DNA from: Sphingomonas sp. Leaf339
GTDB taxonomy: Bacteria; Pseudomonadota; Alphaproteobacteria; Sphingomonadales; Sphingomonadaceae
Reading direction: 5' to 3'
Length of the DNA: 64,000 bases
NCBI RefSeq assembly: GCF_001426195.1
Contig: NZ_LMRS01000012.1
Coordinates: 1-64,000, forward strand
Part shown: in pieces, positions 16,544-25,236 of the stretch
Layout: each line of letters opens with the position of its first letter
How positions within the stretch are numbered: position 1 is the first letter of the stretch
Translations under genes and position numbers: made by a program
Notes under the pieces: model-generated
Databases searched by the model: none
Told to the model about the DNA's origin: nothing
What the model saw: the letters and a program-made list of their open reading frames with translations, nothing else

Positions 16544-16612
16544 GATCGACAGGATCGACAGGATCGACAGGATCGACAGGATCGACAGGATCGACAGGAT
16601 CGACAGGATCGA
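16544..16612. repeat. 9-bp tandem repeat, 7 perfect copies plus 6 bases
   Basis: Seven uninterrupted copies of GATCGACAG run from 16544 to 16606, followed by GATCGA. The array ends immediately before the GAGGGAG ribosome site of the ABC ATPase (TTG start 16624) and lies wholly between genes. Perfect identity implies recent slippage expansion. Copy-number change would alter promoter/leader spacing in steps of 9 bp. Confidence 0.97.
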
Positions 16613-16623
16613 GGGAGCAGTCA

Positions 16624-17733
16624 TTGGCCAGCGTCGACATCATCGGGCTTTCCAAGCGCTTCGGCGATACGACCGTTCTCCACCCGACTGACCTTCGGAT
16701 CGAGGATGGCGAGTTCGTCGTGCTCGTCGGGCCATCGGGTTGTGGTAAGTCGACGCTGCTCCGCCTGATCGCCGGACTGGAGCAGCCGAGCGAGGGCCGC
16801 GTGGTGATCGATGGCCGCGACGTGACGAACGCGGCGCCGTCGGACCGGGGGCTGGCGATGGTCTTCCAATCCTATGCGCTCTATCCGCACCTGACCGTCG
16901 CAGCCAATATCGCCTTCCCGCTGAAGGTCGCCGGCATTGCCAGACGCGAGATCGACGATCGCGTCCGTGAGGTCGCCGCGATGCTTGACCTGTCGGACCT
17001 GCTCAATCGCCGTCCGCGCGCGCTGTCCGGCGGACAGCGCCAGCGCGTGTCGATCGCGCGAGCAGTGGTTCGGCGGCCCCGTGTCCTGCTGCTCGACGAG
17101 CCGCTGTCGAACCTCGATGCGAACCTGCGCGCGCGGATGCGACACGAATTCGCACGCCTTCACCAACAGCTGGGTGCGACGATGATCTACGTCACGCACG
17201 ACCAGCTGGAGGCGATGACGCTCGCCAACCGCATCGTCGTGATGGGGGCGGGGCGGGTCGAACAGGGCGGTGCGCCGCTCGACGTCTATCGCCGGCCGGC
17301 GAGCGTGGCGGTCGCTGCCGCGATCGGATCGCCTGGCATGAACCTGCTTCCCGCAACGATCATTGCCGGCGACAAACGTGGCGCGATGGTGCGGCTGACG
17401 GGTGGCGAGGAGGTGCTGACCGGGGCGGACGTGCCACGGGACGCGATCGGCGCATCGGCGACGCTGGGCATCCGACCGGAGCATCTCCATCTCGATCCCA
17501 CCGGGCCGTTCGAGGGCGCGGTGGAGCTGTTCGAGCGGCTTGGCCCCCTGTCGTTCGCGCATCTCGGCGTGCGGGGGGCGGTGGACACGATCGTCGCGCA
17601 ATTGCCGGGGGATCGATCGGTGACGCTGGGCGAGCGTTTGCGCTTCGGCGTGTCGCCGGGGGATGCCCATCTCTTCGGCCCCGATGGCCGCGTCTATCCC
17701 TTGACGCTGCCGCCCAGCAGCCCGGTCAGATAA
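16624..17733 (+). CDS. Carbohydrate ABC transporter ATP-binding protein (MalK/UgpC-like)
   Basis: A 369-residue CUT1-type ATPase. Walker A GPSGCGKST, Q-loop VFQSYALYPHL, signature LSGGQRQRVSIARA, Walker B VLLLDEPLSNLDA and the switch His in YVTHDQLEAM are all present. The C-terminal TOBE/OB region (about 240-365) is typical of sugar and glycerol-phosphate importers. Start is TTG at 16624 with GAGGGAG about 7 nt upstream. It should power the permease pair encoded convergently, whose last gene overlaps this one tail to tail by 40 nt. The 9-bp repeat array sits in its leader. Confidence 0.92.
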   Translation: MASVDIIGLSKRFGDTTVLHPTDLRIEDGEFVVLVGPSGCGKSTLLRLIAGLEQPSEGRVVIDGRDVTNAAPSDRGLAMVFQSYALYPHLTVAANIAFPLKVAGIARREIDDRVREVAAMLDLSDLLNRRPRALSGGQRQRVSIARAVVRRPRVLLLDEPLSNLDANLRARMRHEFARLHQQLGATMIYVTHDQLEAMTLANRIVVMGAGRVEQGGAPLDVYRRPASVAVAAAIGSPGMNLLPATIIAGDKRGAMVRLTGGEEVLTGADVPRDAIGASATLGIRPEHLHLDPTGPFEGAVELFERLGPLSFAHLGVRGAVDTIVAQLPGDRSVTLGERLRFGVSPGDAHLFGPDGRVYPLTLPPSSPVR

Positions 17734-18549
17734 TATCGCTGGAGCGCGAGAAATAGCAGCAGCACCGGCATCGTCGTAACGACCGCCGCCGCCATCATCA
17801 ACTCGCCATCCGCCGCATGTTCCCGCGCGATCGCGGCGACCGCGACCGGCAGCGTGTAGAGATGCTGATCGGCCAATACGATCAGCGGCCACAGGAAGTC
17901 GTTCCACGAGCCTAGAAACATGAACAGCGCCAGCGTCACGACGATCGGGGTCAGCAGCGGCAGCACGATCGACACAAAGATGCGGACCTCGCTGGCGCCA
18001 TCGATCCGGGCTGCGTCGATCATTTCGTCAGGGATCGCCAGCGTCGCCTGCCGGACGAACAGGATCGCGAAAATACCGGCCAGACCAGGCAGAATCACGC
18101 CGGCATAGCTGTTGACCAGCCCCAGTTCCTTGAAGATCAGGAACAGCGGCAGCATCGCCACCTGTCCAGGCACGACCAGCGATGCGATCAGCCATTGCAG
18201 CAACCGTTCCCGCCCGCGAAAACGCAGCTTGGCAAAGGCATAGCCCGCCGGCACCGTCAGCAGCAGTCCGAGGACGGTCGATACCGCCGCGATGCCCAGA
18301 CTGTTCAACAGTGCCGGGACGATCCGGTAATCCCACCACGCGCCCTCGATCTGCCGGCGGAACAGCAGCTCGTAATAATTCTCCCACGACCAGCGGGATG
18401 GCCAGAGCGGCGTCGGCAGCGTGCTCGACTCCCCGCGCGGCATGAACGACACGATCACCATGTACGCCAGCGGCGCGACGGTCAGTGCGGTTAGCAACAG
18501 CGCCGCCGCATTGGCGACGATCGCGCGTGGCGACATCCTCACAGCCATT
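17694..18549 (-). CDS. ABC sugar transporter permease (MalG-like)
   Basis: An inner-membrane permease of about 284 residues with six predicted helices and the binding-protein-dependent EAA loop (MIDAARIDGASEVRIFVSIVLP). It is the MalG/UgpE type. The frame is open far upstream, but residues there do not resemble a permease and overlap the partner gene. The start chosen is ATG 18549 (MAVRMSPRAIV), which overlaps the partner's stop by 11 nt; ATG 18536 is also possible. The 3' end overlaps the convergent ATPase gene by 40 nt. Confidence 0.88.
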
Positions 18550-19420
18550 CGTACCGCCGCCCGATGCGCGTCTGCACGATGGTCAGCGCCAGGATCATCA
18601 GGAACAGGATGAACGCCACCGCGCTCGCCTGACCCAGATTCCACCATTTGAAGCCTTCGTCGAACATGAAATATAGCACCGTCGTGGTACTTTGCGCGGG
18701 GCCGCCCAGCGTCATGACATAGGGTTCGGCGAAGATCTGGAGGAAGCCGGCGACGCTCATCACCACCGCCAGCAACAGCGTCGGCCCGATCGCCGGCAAG
18801 GTTACGTGGCGGAAACGTCCCCACAGGCCGGCACCGTCCAGCCGCGCCGCCTCCATCAGGTCTTGCGGCACCGCTGACAGCGCGGCGGTGAAAACGATCA
18901 TGTTGTATCCGAAAATTTTCCACGTCACGAAGATCAGGATCGCCGGGATCGACGTCGCCGGATTGCCCAGCCAGTCGACCGACGCCACGCCGACCGCGTT
19001 GAGCGCGCGGTTCATCAATCCGAACCGCTCGTTGAACAGGAACCGCCAGACGACCGCCGTCGCCACCACGCTGGTGACATAGGGCGCGAACAGCAGCACG
19101 CGCCACAGCGGCTTCCAGCGTACCGTGACGTCGTTCAGCAACAGCGCGACGGCCAGCGACGTGCCGATCGCCATCGGCACGCCGAGCACCGCGAACAATG
19201 CGGTATTACCCAGCGCCCGCCAGAACAGCGGCGTCGACAACAGGTCGATAAAATTTCCTAGCCCGACGAAGCGCAGATTGGACCAGTCAGCCAGCGCATA
19301 GATCGAATAATCGGTGACCGACAACGCCATCGCCAGCGCGGTCGGCACGATAAAGACCAGAACGATGATCGCCAGCACCGGCGCGGAGAACAGCCAGGCG
19401 GTGCGCTCCTGCCGGGTCAT
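18539..19420 (-). CDS. ABC sugar transporter permease (MalF/UgpA-like)
   Basis: A 293-residue inner-membrane permease with six predicted helices and the EAA loop LMEAARLDGAGLWGRFRHVTLP. N-terminus MTRQERTAWLFSAPVLAI is typical of the MalF/UgpA group without the long periplasmic insert. Start ATG 19420 overlaps the stop of the binding-protein gene by 4 nt (ATGA), so translation is probably coupled. It pairs with the following permease to form the membrane channel. Confidence 0.9.
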   Translation of the reverse strand: MTRQERTAWLFSAPVLAIIVLVFIVPTALAMALSVTDYSIYALADWSNLRFVGLGNFIDLLSTPLFWRALGNTALFAVLGVPMAIGTSLAVALLLNDVTVRWKPLWRVLLFAPYVTSVVATAVVWRFLFNERFGLMNRALNAVGVASVDWLGNPATSIPAILIFVTWKIFGYNMIVFTAALSAVPQDLMEAARLDGAGLWGRFRHVTLPAIGPTLLLAVVMSVAGFLQIFAEPYVMTLGGPAQSTTTVLYFMFDEGFKWWNLGQASAVAFILFLMILALTIVQTRIGRRYEWL

Positions 19421-20694
19421 GCAAGCTTGCCCGCCTCGACCAGTGCGCGCCGTTTGGCGAGAAGTCGATCGACCCGCGTATCGAGCGCGGCGAGCGCCTG
19501 ATCGATCGTCTGCAATCCGCGCACCACGCGCTCTGCCGCCAGTTGGATCTCGATCTGGATGCGTTCCCATTCGATCACGCGGGGCAGGAAAGCCGGCTCG
19601 CGCATCTGCTCGGCGAAGGGGGCGAGGACAGGCGTTGCCAGTTGCGGCGACGACCAAACGCTGGCCCGCGCCGGCAGGTTGCCGATCAGCCGCTGATACC
19701 GCAACTCACTGCTTGCCGAGCTCAGATGGCGGACCAGCGCCCATGCCTCTGCTGGTCGCGAAGTGGTGGCGGATACGCACAGGCTTGTGCTCAGGCCGGA
19801 CAGCCTGCCCGCACCCTGCGGCCCCGCGATCCGCGCCGTCGACCAGAGGTCGGCGGGCAGGTCGTTCGCGCGCCGTTTGAAATCGAGCAGGGTAGGCGGA
19901 CCGCTCGGCCAGATCGCGAAGAACCCTTGCGCGAAGGCGGCTACCGGGTCCTGCACCTCGGTCGACAGTGCGCGCGGCGCGAACCCGTCGGCGAAGAGTG
20001 ACGCATAATAGGCGAACGTCATCCGCGCCTCCGCGGTCTGAAAATTACCGCGCGTGTCGCGGTCTCGCAGCAACACCGCCCCCGCCTGAGACAGCATGTT
20101 GATCAACGCGGTGGGCCAGTTGAGCAGCATCAGGAACACGAAGTCGTCGGGCCGCCGCCGCTTGATCGCCCCCGCCATGGCGCGCCATCCGTCCCATTCC
20201 TCGGATGGCGTTTCATAACCCGCCTGGCGAAGGATGTCGCGGCGATAGAACTGCACCTGTGGTGCCACCGACCACGGGATCGCATAGTCGCGCCCCTTGA
20301 TCCTGGTCGCCGTCAGCACACCCGGAATTATATCGGCGACCAGCGCGGGGGCCGGGACAGGCGCGATCGCGCCGATCGTTGCGAATTCCTCTATCCAGCT
20401 GTTGAAGAGCATGAGCACGTCCGGCATCGCGCCACCCGCCTGCGCAGTCAGCAGTTTTTCATGCGACGCCGTCGTCGGCAGCGATTGCACCTCGACCGGA
20501 ATGCCGGTCGCCGCTGTGAACGGGGGCATCAATAACGGGGAGTAATCGCCCTCGTAACTCATCGCCCAGAACCGCAGTGGTTGATCGCTGGTCGTGTTTG
20601 CGCAGGCCGACAGGGCAACGGCCGGCAGCAAACCCAACGCCGATCGCCGCGTCCAATGCTGCGCGTGCCCCTCCATCGAGCAAACGTGCCGCAT
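19417..20694 (-). CDS. ABC extracellular sugar-binding lipoprotein (family 1)
   Basis: A 425-residue solute-binding protein. The N-terminus has an Arg-Arg segment (TRRSALGLLP) followed by a hydrophobic stretch and lipobox LSAC, predicting export and lipid anchoring in the periplasm. The mature part resembles family-1 extracellular binding proteins (RFWAMSYEGDYSPLL start, IPWSVAPQVQFYRRD). It delivers substrate to the permease pair, first gene of that operon. Met7 (20676) is an alternative start. Divergent from the TonB receptor across 171 nt, suggesting an outer- and inner-membrane uptake pair. Confidence 0.9.
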   Translation of the reverse strand: MRHVCSMEGHAQHWTRRSALGLLPAVALSACANTTSDQPLRFWAMSYEGDYSPLLMPPFTAATGIPVEVQSLPTTASHEKLLTAQAGGAMPDVLMLFNSWIEEFATIGAIAPVPAPALVADIIPGVLTATRIKGRDYAIPWSVAPQVQFYRRDILRQAGYETPSEEWDGWRAMAGAIKRRRPDDFVFLMLLNWPTALINMLSQAGAVLLRDRDTRGNFQTAEARMTFAYYASLFADGFAPRALSTEVQDPVAAFAQGFFAIWPSGPPTLLDFKRRANDLPADLWSTARIAGPQGAGRLSGLSTSLCVSATTSRPAEAWALVRHLSSASSELRYQRLIGNLPARASVWSSPQLATPVLAPFAEQMREPAFLPRVIEWERIQIEIQLAAERVVRGLQTIDQALAALDTRVDRLLAKRRALVEAGKLA

Positions 20695-20865
20695 CCGCTC
20701 ATCTCACACCAGCCCGCCACCATAATAAACGGCGCAAAAGTTGAGCTATGTAAATCGGTTGGCATCCGGCGCGGATGGCGATCGCTGTTCTGTCTTTGGG
20801 TATTGGCGTATGCCCTGGCTCAACGACTGTCGATGTAAAGGCATCGATCAAAAGGGGAGATAGAC

Positions 20866-23784
20866 ATGTTGCCCATCCTGAGGCGCTGCCATCTGTTGTG
20901 CGGCGTGGCTTTGATCGTCGCGTCCGCATCACACGCACAGACGGCGCCGACCGTGACCGACGCGGCGCCGGCTGTAACGCCGGACGTTGACCCTGCTGCT
21001 ATCGCTGGCGAAGACACGGATATCGTCGTCACCGGATCGCGGATCGTCCGCCCGGATTACGAGGCGCCCAATCCCATCGTCTCGTTCGGCGCGGCCGATA
21101 TTCAGCGATCGGGCAGCACCAACGTCACCAGCTTCCTGCAACGCGTGCCGGCGCTGACCAATTCGCTGGACAGCACGCGCACCGCTGGTCGCAACCAGTC
21201 GGACGGCAGTTTCGGTCAGGTCGGGCTGAACCTGCTCGATCTGCGCGGACTGGGGCCGAACCGTACGCTGGTGCTGGTCAATGGCCGTCGGCACGTCGCC
21301 GGCCAGCCGGACACTGCCGCGCTCGACATCAACGCAATCCCGACCGACTTGATCGAACGTGTCGATGTACTGACCGGCGCGGCTTCTGCCGTCTATGGCG
21401 CGGATGGCGTCTCTGGCGTCGTCAATTTCGTGCTGCGCCGTGACTTTGACGGGGTGGCCGCTCGCAGCCAGTTCGGCATTTCCGATCGTGGCGACGCCGC
21501 CAACCGCTTCGCCTCGATCGTCGCCGGCCGGAACTTCGCCGACGGCCGCGCCAACGTGACGTTGGCGTATGAGTATAATGCCGACCAGCCTCTGGCGAAC
21601 GACGACCGCTCTTATCTCTCGTTGGCCGAGCGCCAGTTTTTTGTGAACCTCGATGGCTATGATCCTGCGCGGCCGGGCAGTTACAAGATCGGGCCGGTGC
21701 GCGACCTGCGTTATCCCTACGGTTCGAACCAGGGATATGTCGTGATCGGCAATCAGGTGTTTCGCGGCGACGGTGCGATCTACACGCCTGGCCGTTTCCT
21801 GCAGAACGACGGCTATTCGATCGGCGGTGACGATACGCCGGTGGCGGGATACATCGGCGACATCTTTCCGCGCACTCGGCGCCATGCTGTCAACGCGCTC
21901 ACTCATTTCGACGCATCGGACGCATTCAAGATCAGCCTGGAGGGCAAGTTCGTTCAGTCCACGGTGACGAGCTTCAGCGGCTTCGGCGGCAACTACCCGG
22001 CGACGATCGCACTCGACAATCCGTTCATTCCCGCCAGTATCCTGACGGCAGCGCGCAATGCCGGCCTGACCTCTGTCGATATCAGCCGCAACAATTTCGA
22101 CATTTCCCGTCGCGGCGAGGAGGATCGGCGGCGCACGTACCGCGGCGTGGTCGATGTCACCGGGCGGCTTTCGGACCATCTGAGCTACGACGCCTCCTAC
22201 ACCTATGGTCAGACGGACGTCCGCGCGACCAAGCTGAACGACCGTTTGAACGACCGTTTCCTAGCTGCGCTCGACGCGGTACGCGATCCGACGACCGGGC
22301 AGGTGGTATGCCGTTCGGCCGCGGCGCGCACCGCGGGTTGCGTGCCGGTCAACACGTTCGGCGGCATCACGGTCGACCCGGCCTCGTTCGATTACTTCCT
22401 CAGCAATCCGATCAGTAACGCCCGCCTGACCCAGCATGTCGCTAACGCTTCGCTGACTGGCGATTTCGGTCAGCTTTTCGAGTTGCCCGGCGGCCCGGTC
22501 GCCTTTGCGGTAGGTGGCGAATATCGGCGCGAGTCCAGCCGCTTCCGTCCCGCCCAGGCGCTGACCGACAATCTGTTCTATCAATATGACGAGTACATCA
22601 TCCCCACGCCGTCGAACGGTCATTTCGATGTATGGGAGGCGTTTGGCGAGGTCAACGTGCCGATCTTGAAGGATCTGCCGTTCGCCAACCTGTTGTCGGT
22701 CGGTGCGGCCGGGCGCTACTCGGATTATTCCACCGTCGATTCGACGCGCAGCTATCAGTTCAACGGCATCTACGCACCCGTCCGCGAGATCAGCTTCCGC
22801 GGGTCCTATGGCCGCTCGGTCCGCGCACCCAATATCGGTGAGATATTCCGTCCGCGGACCGGGACCAGCAACTTCTTCTCCGACCCCTGCTATGTCGGCA
22901 ACCGCAGCCTCGGCACCTCGTTCCGCGGCGCCAATTGCCAGGCGCTCATCACCGCCGCCGGCGGCAATCCCGCCACCTTCACCGCCCAGAACAATCCGGA
23001 TGCCACGATCTTCATTCCCGGTACGCAGCAGGGCAATCCTGACTTGCGTGCAGAGGTCGCCCGCACTTGGACAGCCGGCGTCGTCCTGCGGCCCGTCTCC
23101 GGCTTTTCGATCGGTCTCGACTGGTACGATATTCGCCTGCGCGACGCGATCAACACGCCGGATGCCAACGCCATCGCCGCGCTGTGCGTCGATCAGCCAA
23201 CGCTCGACAATCCGTATTGTGCGTCGATCAGCCGCCGGACCGGCAGCGGCTTCATCAACGGGTTCGTGGTGCAGCCGCAGAACGTGGCCGCCTTCCGCAC
23301 GGCGGGTGCCGAACTGAACATCGCCTGGCGATTTACCACGACACGGGCCGGCACATTCGATCTGCGCTTCGTGGGCGGCTATCTCGACCGGCTGGAACAG
23401 ATCGCGACACCTGGCGCGGTGGTCGAGAACAATGTCGACCAGATATTTCGGCCGAAATATAACTTCACCGTTTCGCCGACCTGGACCACCGGGCCGCTGA
23501 CGCTCAGCTATAACCTACGCTGGCAGGACGGCGTGCGCCGGTTCAGCCGGATCGATACCGCCGCGAACTCCAGCCTCGTCGATCCGCGCTATTTCCGGTA
23601 CAAGGAATTGTGGCAGCACGACGTGCAGGCCCAGATCGAGGTCAACGATCGGTTCGCCTTTTATGGCGGCGTCAACAATCTGGCCGATCAGAAGCCGGAT
23701 ATCGGGTTCGAGACGAACGTCCCGATCTCGCCTGTCGGGCGCTTCATTTATCTTGGCGCGAAACTTCGCTATGGAGAGCGTTGA
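20866..23784 (+). CDS. TonB-dependent outer-membrane receptor
   Basis: A 972-residue receptor. It has a signal peptide (1-25, cleavage after ASHAQ), a TonB-box-like segment DTDIVVTGSRI, the plug (about 55-170) with NRTLVLVNGRR and YGADGVSGVVNFVLR, then a beta-barrel ending in a terminal segment GRFIYLGAKLRYGER. The AAGGGGAG ribosome site is clear. This large CarO/IroN-like sphingomonad type often imports oligosaccharides or other bulky ligands rather than iron. Position next to a sugar ABC importer suggests carbohydrate uptake. Ligand is not determined by sequence. Confidence 0.92.
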   Translation: MLPILRRCHLLCGVALIVASASHAQTAPTVTDAAPAVTPDVDPAAIAGEDTDIVVTGSRIVRPDYEAPNPIVSFGAADIQRSGSTNVTSFLQRVPALTNSLDSTRTAGRNQSDGSFGQVGLNLLDLRGLGPNRTLVLVNGRRHVAGQPDTAALDINAIPTDLIERVDVLTGAASAVYGADGVSGVVNFVLRRDFDGVAARSQFGISDRGDAANRFASIVAGRNFADGRANVTLAYEYNADQPLANDDRSYLSLAERQFFVNLDGYDPARPGSYKIGPVRDLRYPYGSNQGYVVIGNQVFRGDGAIYTPGRFLQNDGYSIGGDDTPVAGYIGDIFPRTRRHAVNALTHFDASDAFKISLEGKFVQSTVTSFSGFGGNYPATIALDNPFIPASILTAARNAGLTSVDISRNNFDISRRGEEDRRRTYRGVVDVTGRLSDHLSYDASYTYGQTDVRATKLNDRLNDRFLAALDAVRDPTTGQVVCRSAAARTAGCVPVNTFGGITVDPASFDYFLSNPISNARLTQHVANASLTGDFGQLFELPGGPVAFAVGGEYRRESSRFRPAQALTDNLFYQYDEYIIPTPSNGHFDVWEAFGEVNVPILKDLPFANLLSVGAAGRYSDYSTVDSTRSYQFNGIYAPVREISFRGSYGRSVRAPNIGEIFRPRTGTSNFFSDPCYVGNRSLGTSFRGANCQALITAAGGNPATFTAQNNPDATIFIPGTQQGNPDLRAEVARTWTAGVVLRPVSGFSIGLDWYDIRLRDAINTPDANAIAALCVDQPTLDNPYCASISRRTGSGFINGFVVQPQNVAAFRTAGAELNIAWRFTTTRAGTFDLRFVGGYLDRLEQIATPGAVVENNVDQIFRPKYNFTVSPTWTTGPLTLSYNLRWQDGVRRFSRIDTAANSSLVDPRYFRYKELWQHDVQAQIEVNDRFAFYGGVNNLADQKPDIGFETNVPISPVGRFIYLGAKLRYGER

Positions 23785-23797
23785 CCGGATCGCGCTT

Positions 23798-23813
23798 GGT
23801 CCTGAACAGGACC
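23798..23813. terminator. Hairpin after TonB receptor
   Basis: GGTCCTGAACAGGACC is a perfect 7-bp stem with an AA loop, 14 nt after the receptor stop. No T-run follows, so it may act as an mRNA-stabilising hairpin or a weak terminator. Confidence 0.4.
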
Positions 23814-23891
23814 GGCGATTTGCTATTGACCAGGAGTGGCTGATTGCCTGCTCCTGGCCAGGCATCCCGGCCGCCAACGCCGTGCCACGGA

Positions 23892-24047
23892 GTGACTGAC
23901 ATACCACGCAAACCAAACTACGATTTCGAGCGCCGGGAGCGCGAGAAGGCCAAAGCCACCGAGTCCGCGAAGAAAGCGCAAGCCAAGGCTGACCGAAAGG
24001 CAGCGGCGCAAGAAGCGCCGGATACAAATGAGACTGGAGACGAGTAA
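23892..24047 (+). CDS. Small basic charged protein (PRKPNYxFER family)
   Basis: A protein of about 50 residues, rich in Lys, Arg, Ala and Glu, reading PRKPNYDFERREREKAKA then an Ala/Lys helix and an acidic tail. Similar small proteins are common in alphaproteobacteria and have no known function. Their normal first residue is Met before PRKPNY; here that codon is ATA (23901-23903), with GGAG 8 nt upstream. GTG 23892 is in frame but GGA abuts it. Either ATA is used, translation begins at GTG, or the gene is weakened. A convergent terminator follows. Confidence 0.65.
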   Translation: MTDIPRKPNYDFERREREKAKATESAKKAQAKADRKAAAQEAPDTNETGDE

Positions 24048-24054
24048 TCGATAA

Positions 24055-24090
24055 AAGCACCGCCCGACCAAACCAGGCCGAGCGGTGCTT
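24055..24090. terminator. Convergent terminator hairpin
   Basis: AAGCACCGC and GCGGTGCTT form a 9-bp stem around an 18-nt loop, between the small basic protein (+) and the entericidin-like gene (-). On the minus strand the stem ends in TTTTAT, the expected run for an intrinsic terminator. Confidence 0.65.
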
Positions 24091-24097
24091 AAGGCAG

Positions 24098-24238
24098 TTA
24101 CTTCTTGCTCTCGCCCGACGCGCTGGAAATCGCGGTACCGGCAGACTTCACGTCTTTCCCGGCACCGTTCACCGTGTTGCAGGCGGAAAGGCCGATCACG
24201 GTGGTCAGTGCCAGCACCAGGCCGATTTGCTTTGTCAT
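24098..24238 (-). CDS. Entericidin-like small lipoprotein
   Basis: A 46-residue peptide beginning MTKQIGLVLALTTVIGLSAC, which is a signal peptide with lipobox LSAC, then a short Gly/Lys/Ser/Ala tail (NTVNGAGKDVKSAG) like entericidin A/B. Entericidins are small outer-membrane lipoproteins linked to stress and lysis. Start ATG 24238 has AAGGA 7 nt upstream; ATG 24253 would add five residues. It is the last gene of the leftward stress cluster but lies behind a terminator-like hairpin, so it may have its own promoter. Confidence 0.8.
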   Translation of the reverse strand: MTKQIGLVLALTTVIGLSACNTVNGAGKDVKSAGTAISSASGESKK

Positions 24239-24253
24239 AATGTTATCCTTCAT

Positions 24254-24296
24254 GGGAAAAATGGGGTGCGGCGGATGCGGTACGCCCATCCGCCGC
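24254..24296 (-). terminator. Rho-independent terminator after membrane protein
   Basis: Read leftward, GCGGCGGATG and CATCCGCCGC form a perfect 10-bp stem with a 9-nt loop, followed by ACCCCATTTTT. It lies 7 nt after the stop of the 293-residue membrane protein and 30 nt before the entericidin-like start, so it may attenuate rather than end transcription. Confidence 0.7.
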
Positions 24297-24302
24297 AGAA
24301 AC

Positions 24303-25184
24303 TCAGCGCAGCCGGCGACGGGTTGCCGCCGTTGCACCGATACCGGAAGCGGCCGCACCAACGAGTAGCGCGAACACCAGAACGAATGACGTGCCCGCAG
24401 CCGCGCCGGCGGCCTTGTCGGTCGCCGAAATGGCGGTCGCGACCGTCTTGTTCTTCGTTTCCACGAACTGCTGCTTGGCGCGCGTTACCTGCGCCTGAGC
24501 TTCGGGACGGCTGATCTTGCGCTGAGCAGCGACGATATCGACGATGCGGCTTTCGGCTTGCTGGCCGTCGGTCCCGCCACGCGCCAGGGCTGGAAGCTGC
24601 TTCGCAATTTCCTTTTGCGCCTGCTCGGTCGTCATCTGCGCGGGATCGGTCGGCGCATCCGACAGATAGGCCGCCGCCTCGCTGCGGACATCACCCTCAT
24701 CGATCCCGGCGATCGAGGCGGCCTTTGGCGCCGCCGCGCTTACCGTCGTGCCAGCCGCGCCGGCCACTGCGCCGACGGTCCGGAACGCACCGCCGATGAT
24801 CCCACCGACCGCTGAGGTGAGCAGGTAAAGGGTGAGGATCAGCGTCACGCCCCAGACGACCAGGCCATGGACCAGGGCATCAAACCGCTCGTGGACGCCC
24901 GCAACCCGCGCTGCGGCATAGCCGCCGATACCGAGTGCGAGGATCGTCGTGATAAGCCAGTAGATGCCGGCGCCGATCCCGAACCCGGCCGCGCCCGGTG
25001 TGGTCCCCTCGACCGGATCGACCATCGTCAACCCGATGCCAGCGCCCAAAATGCCGAGGACGAGTTGCACCGCGACGGCGATGACGACGCCGGCGAAGAT
25101 TGCGCCCCAGGATAGTCGAGTAGGGGTCTTGCCGAGATAAGCATCATCGACCGGCGCAAGGCCGGTGGTTACGTGGGTCGCCAT
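24303..25184 (-). CDS. Conserved membrane protein of stress cluster
   Basis: A 293-residue protein with about four or five hydrophobic segments: LSWGAIFAGVVIAVAVQLVL, a Gly/Ile-rich pair near residues 60-90, a helix near 115-140, and one at the C-terminus (about 255-285). Between the last two is a soluble Ala/Gln/Lys-rich segment. Similar proteins occur in sphingomonads beside stress genes; no function is known to me. ATG 25184 has AGGAG 5 nt upstream; the upstream open frame is not conserved in character. It follows the small CsbD gene by 52 nt. Confidence 0.8.
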   Translation of the reverse strand: MATHVTTGLAPVDDAYLGKTPTRLSWGAIFAGVVIAVAVQLVLGILGAGIGLTMVDPVEGTTPGAAGFGIGAGIYWLITTILALGIGGYAAARVAGVHERFDALVHGLVVWGVTLILTLYLLTSAVGGIIGGAFRTVGAVAGAAGTTVSAAAPKAASIAGIDEGDVRSEAAAYLSDAPTDPAQMTTEQAQKEIAKQLPALARGGTDGQQAESRIVDIVAAQRKISRPEAQAQVTRAKQQFVETKNKTVATAISATDKAAGAAAGTSFVLVFALLVGAAASGIGATAATRRRLR

Positions 25185-25236
25185 AGTTACTCCTGTTGGA
25201 AAGATATCTTCGCCGCGATCAAAACCGCGATGATTT

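Noticed and set aside
16544..16612. CRISPR-like array
   Set aside because: The 9-bp units are directly adjacent with no spacers, and no cas genes are present; it is a simple tandem repeat.
16242..16655. Minus-strand frame encoding a (DPV)n repeat protein
   Set aside because: The DPV repeat is only the translation of the 9-bp DNA array, and the rest is antisense to the mutarotase.
16621..17907. 428-codon minus-strand frame over the ABC ATPase
   Set aside because: Antisense to a gene with all Walker and signature motifs; low-complexity Arg/His/Asp composition typical of shadow frames in GC-rich DNA.
18550..19106. Upstream extension of the MalG-like permease
   Set aside because: The added residues lack membrane helices and overlap the MalF-like partner entirely.
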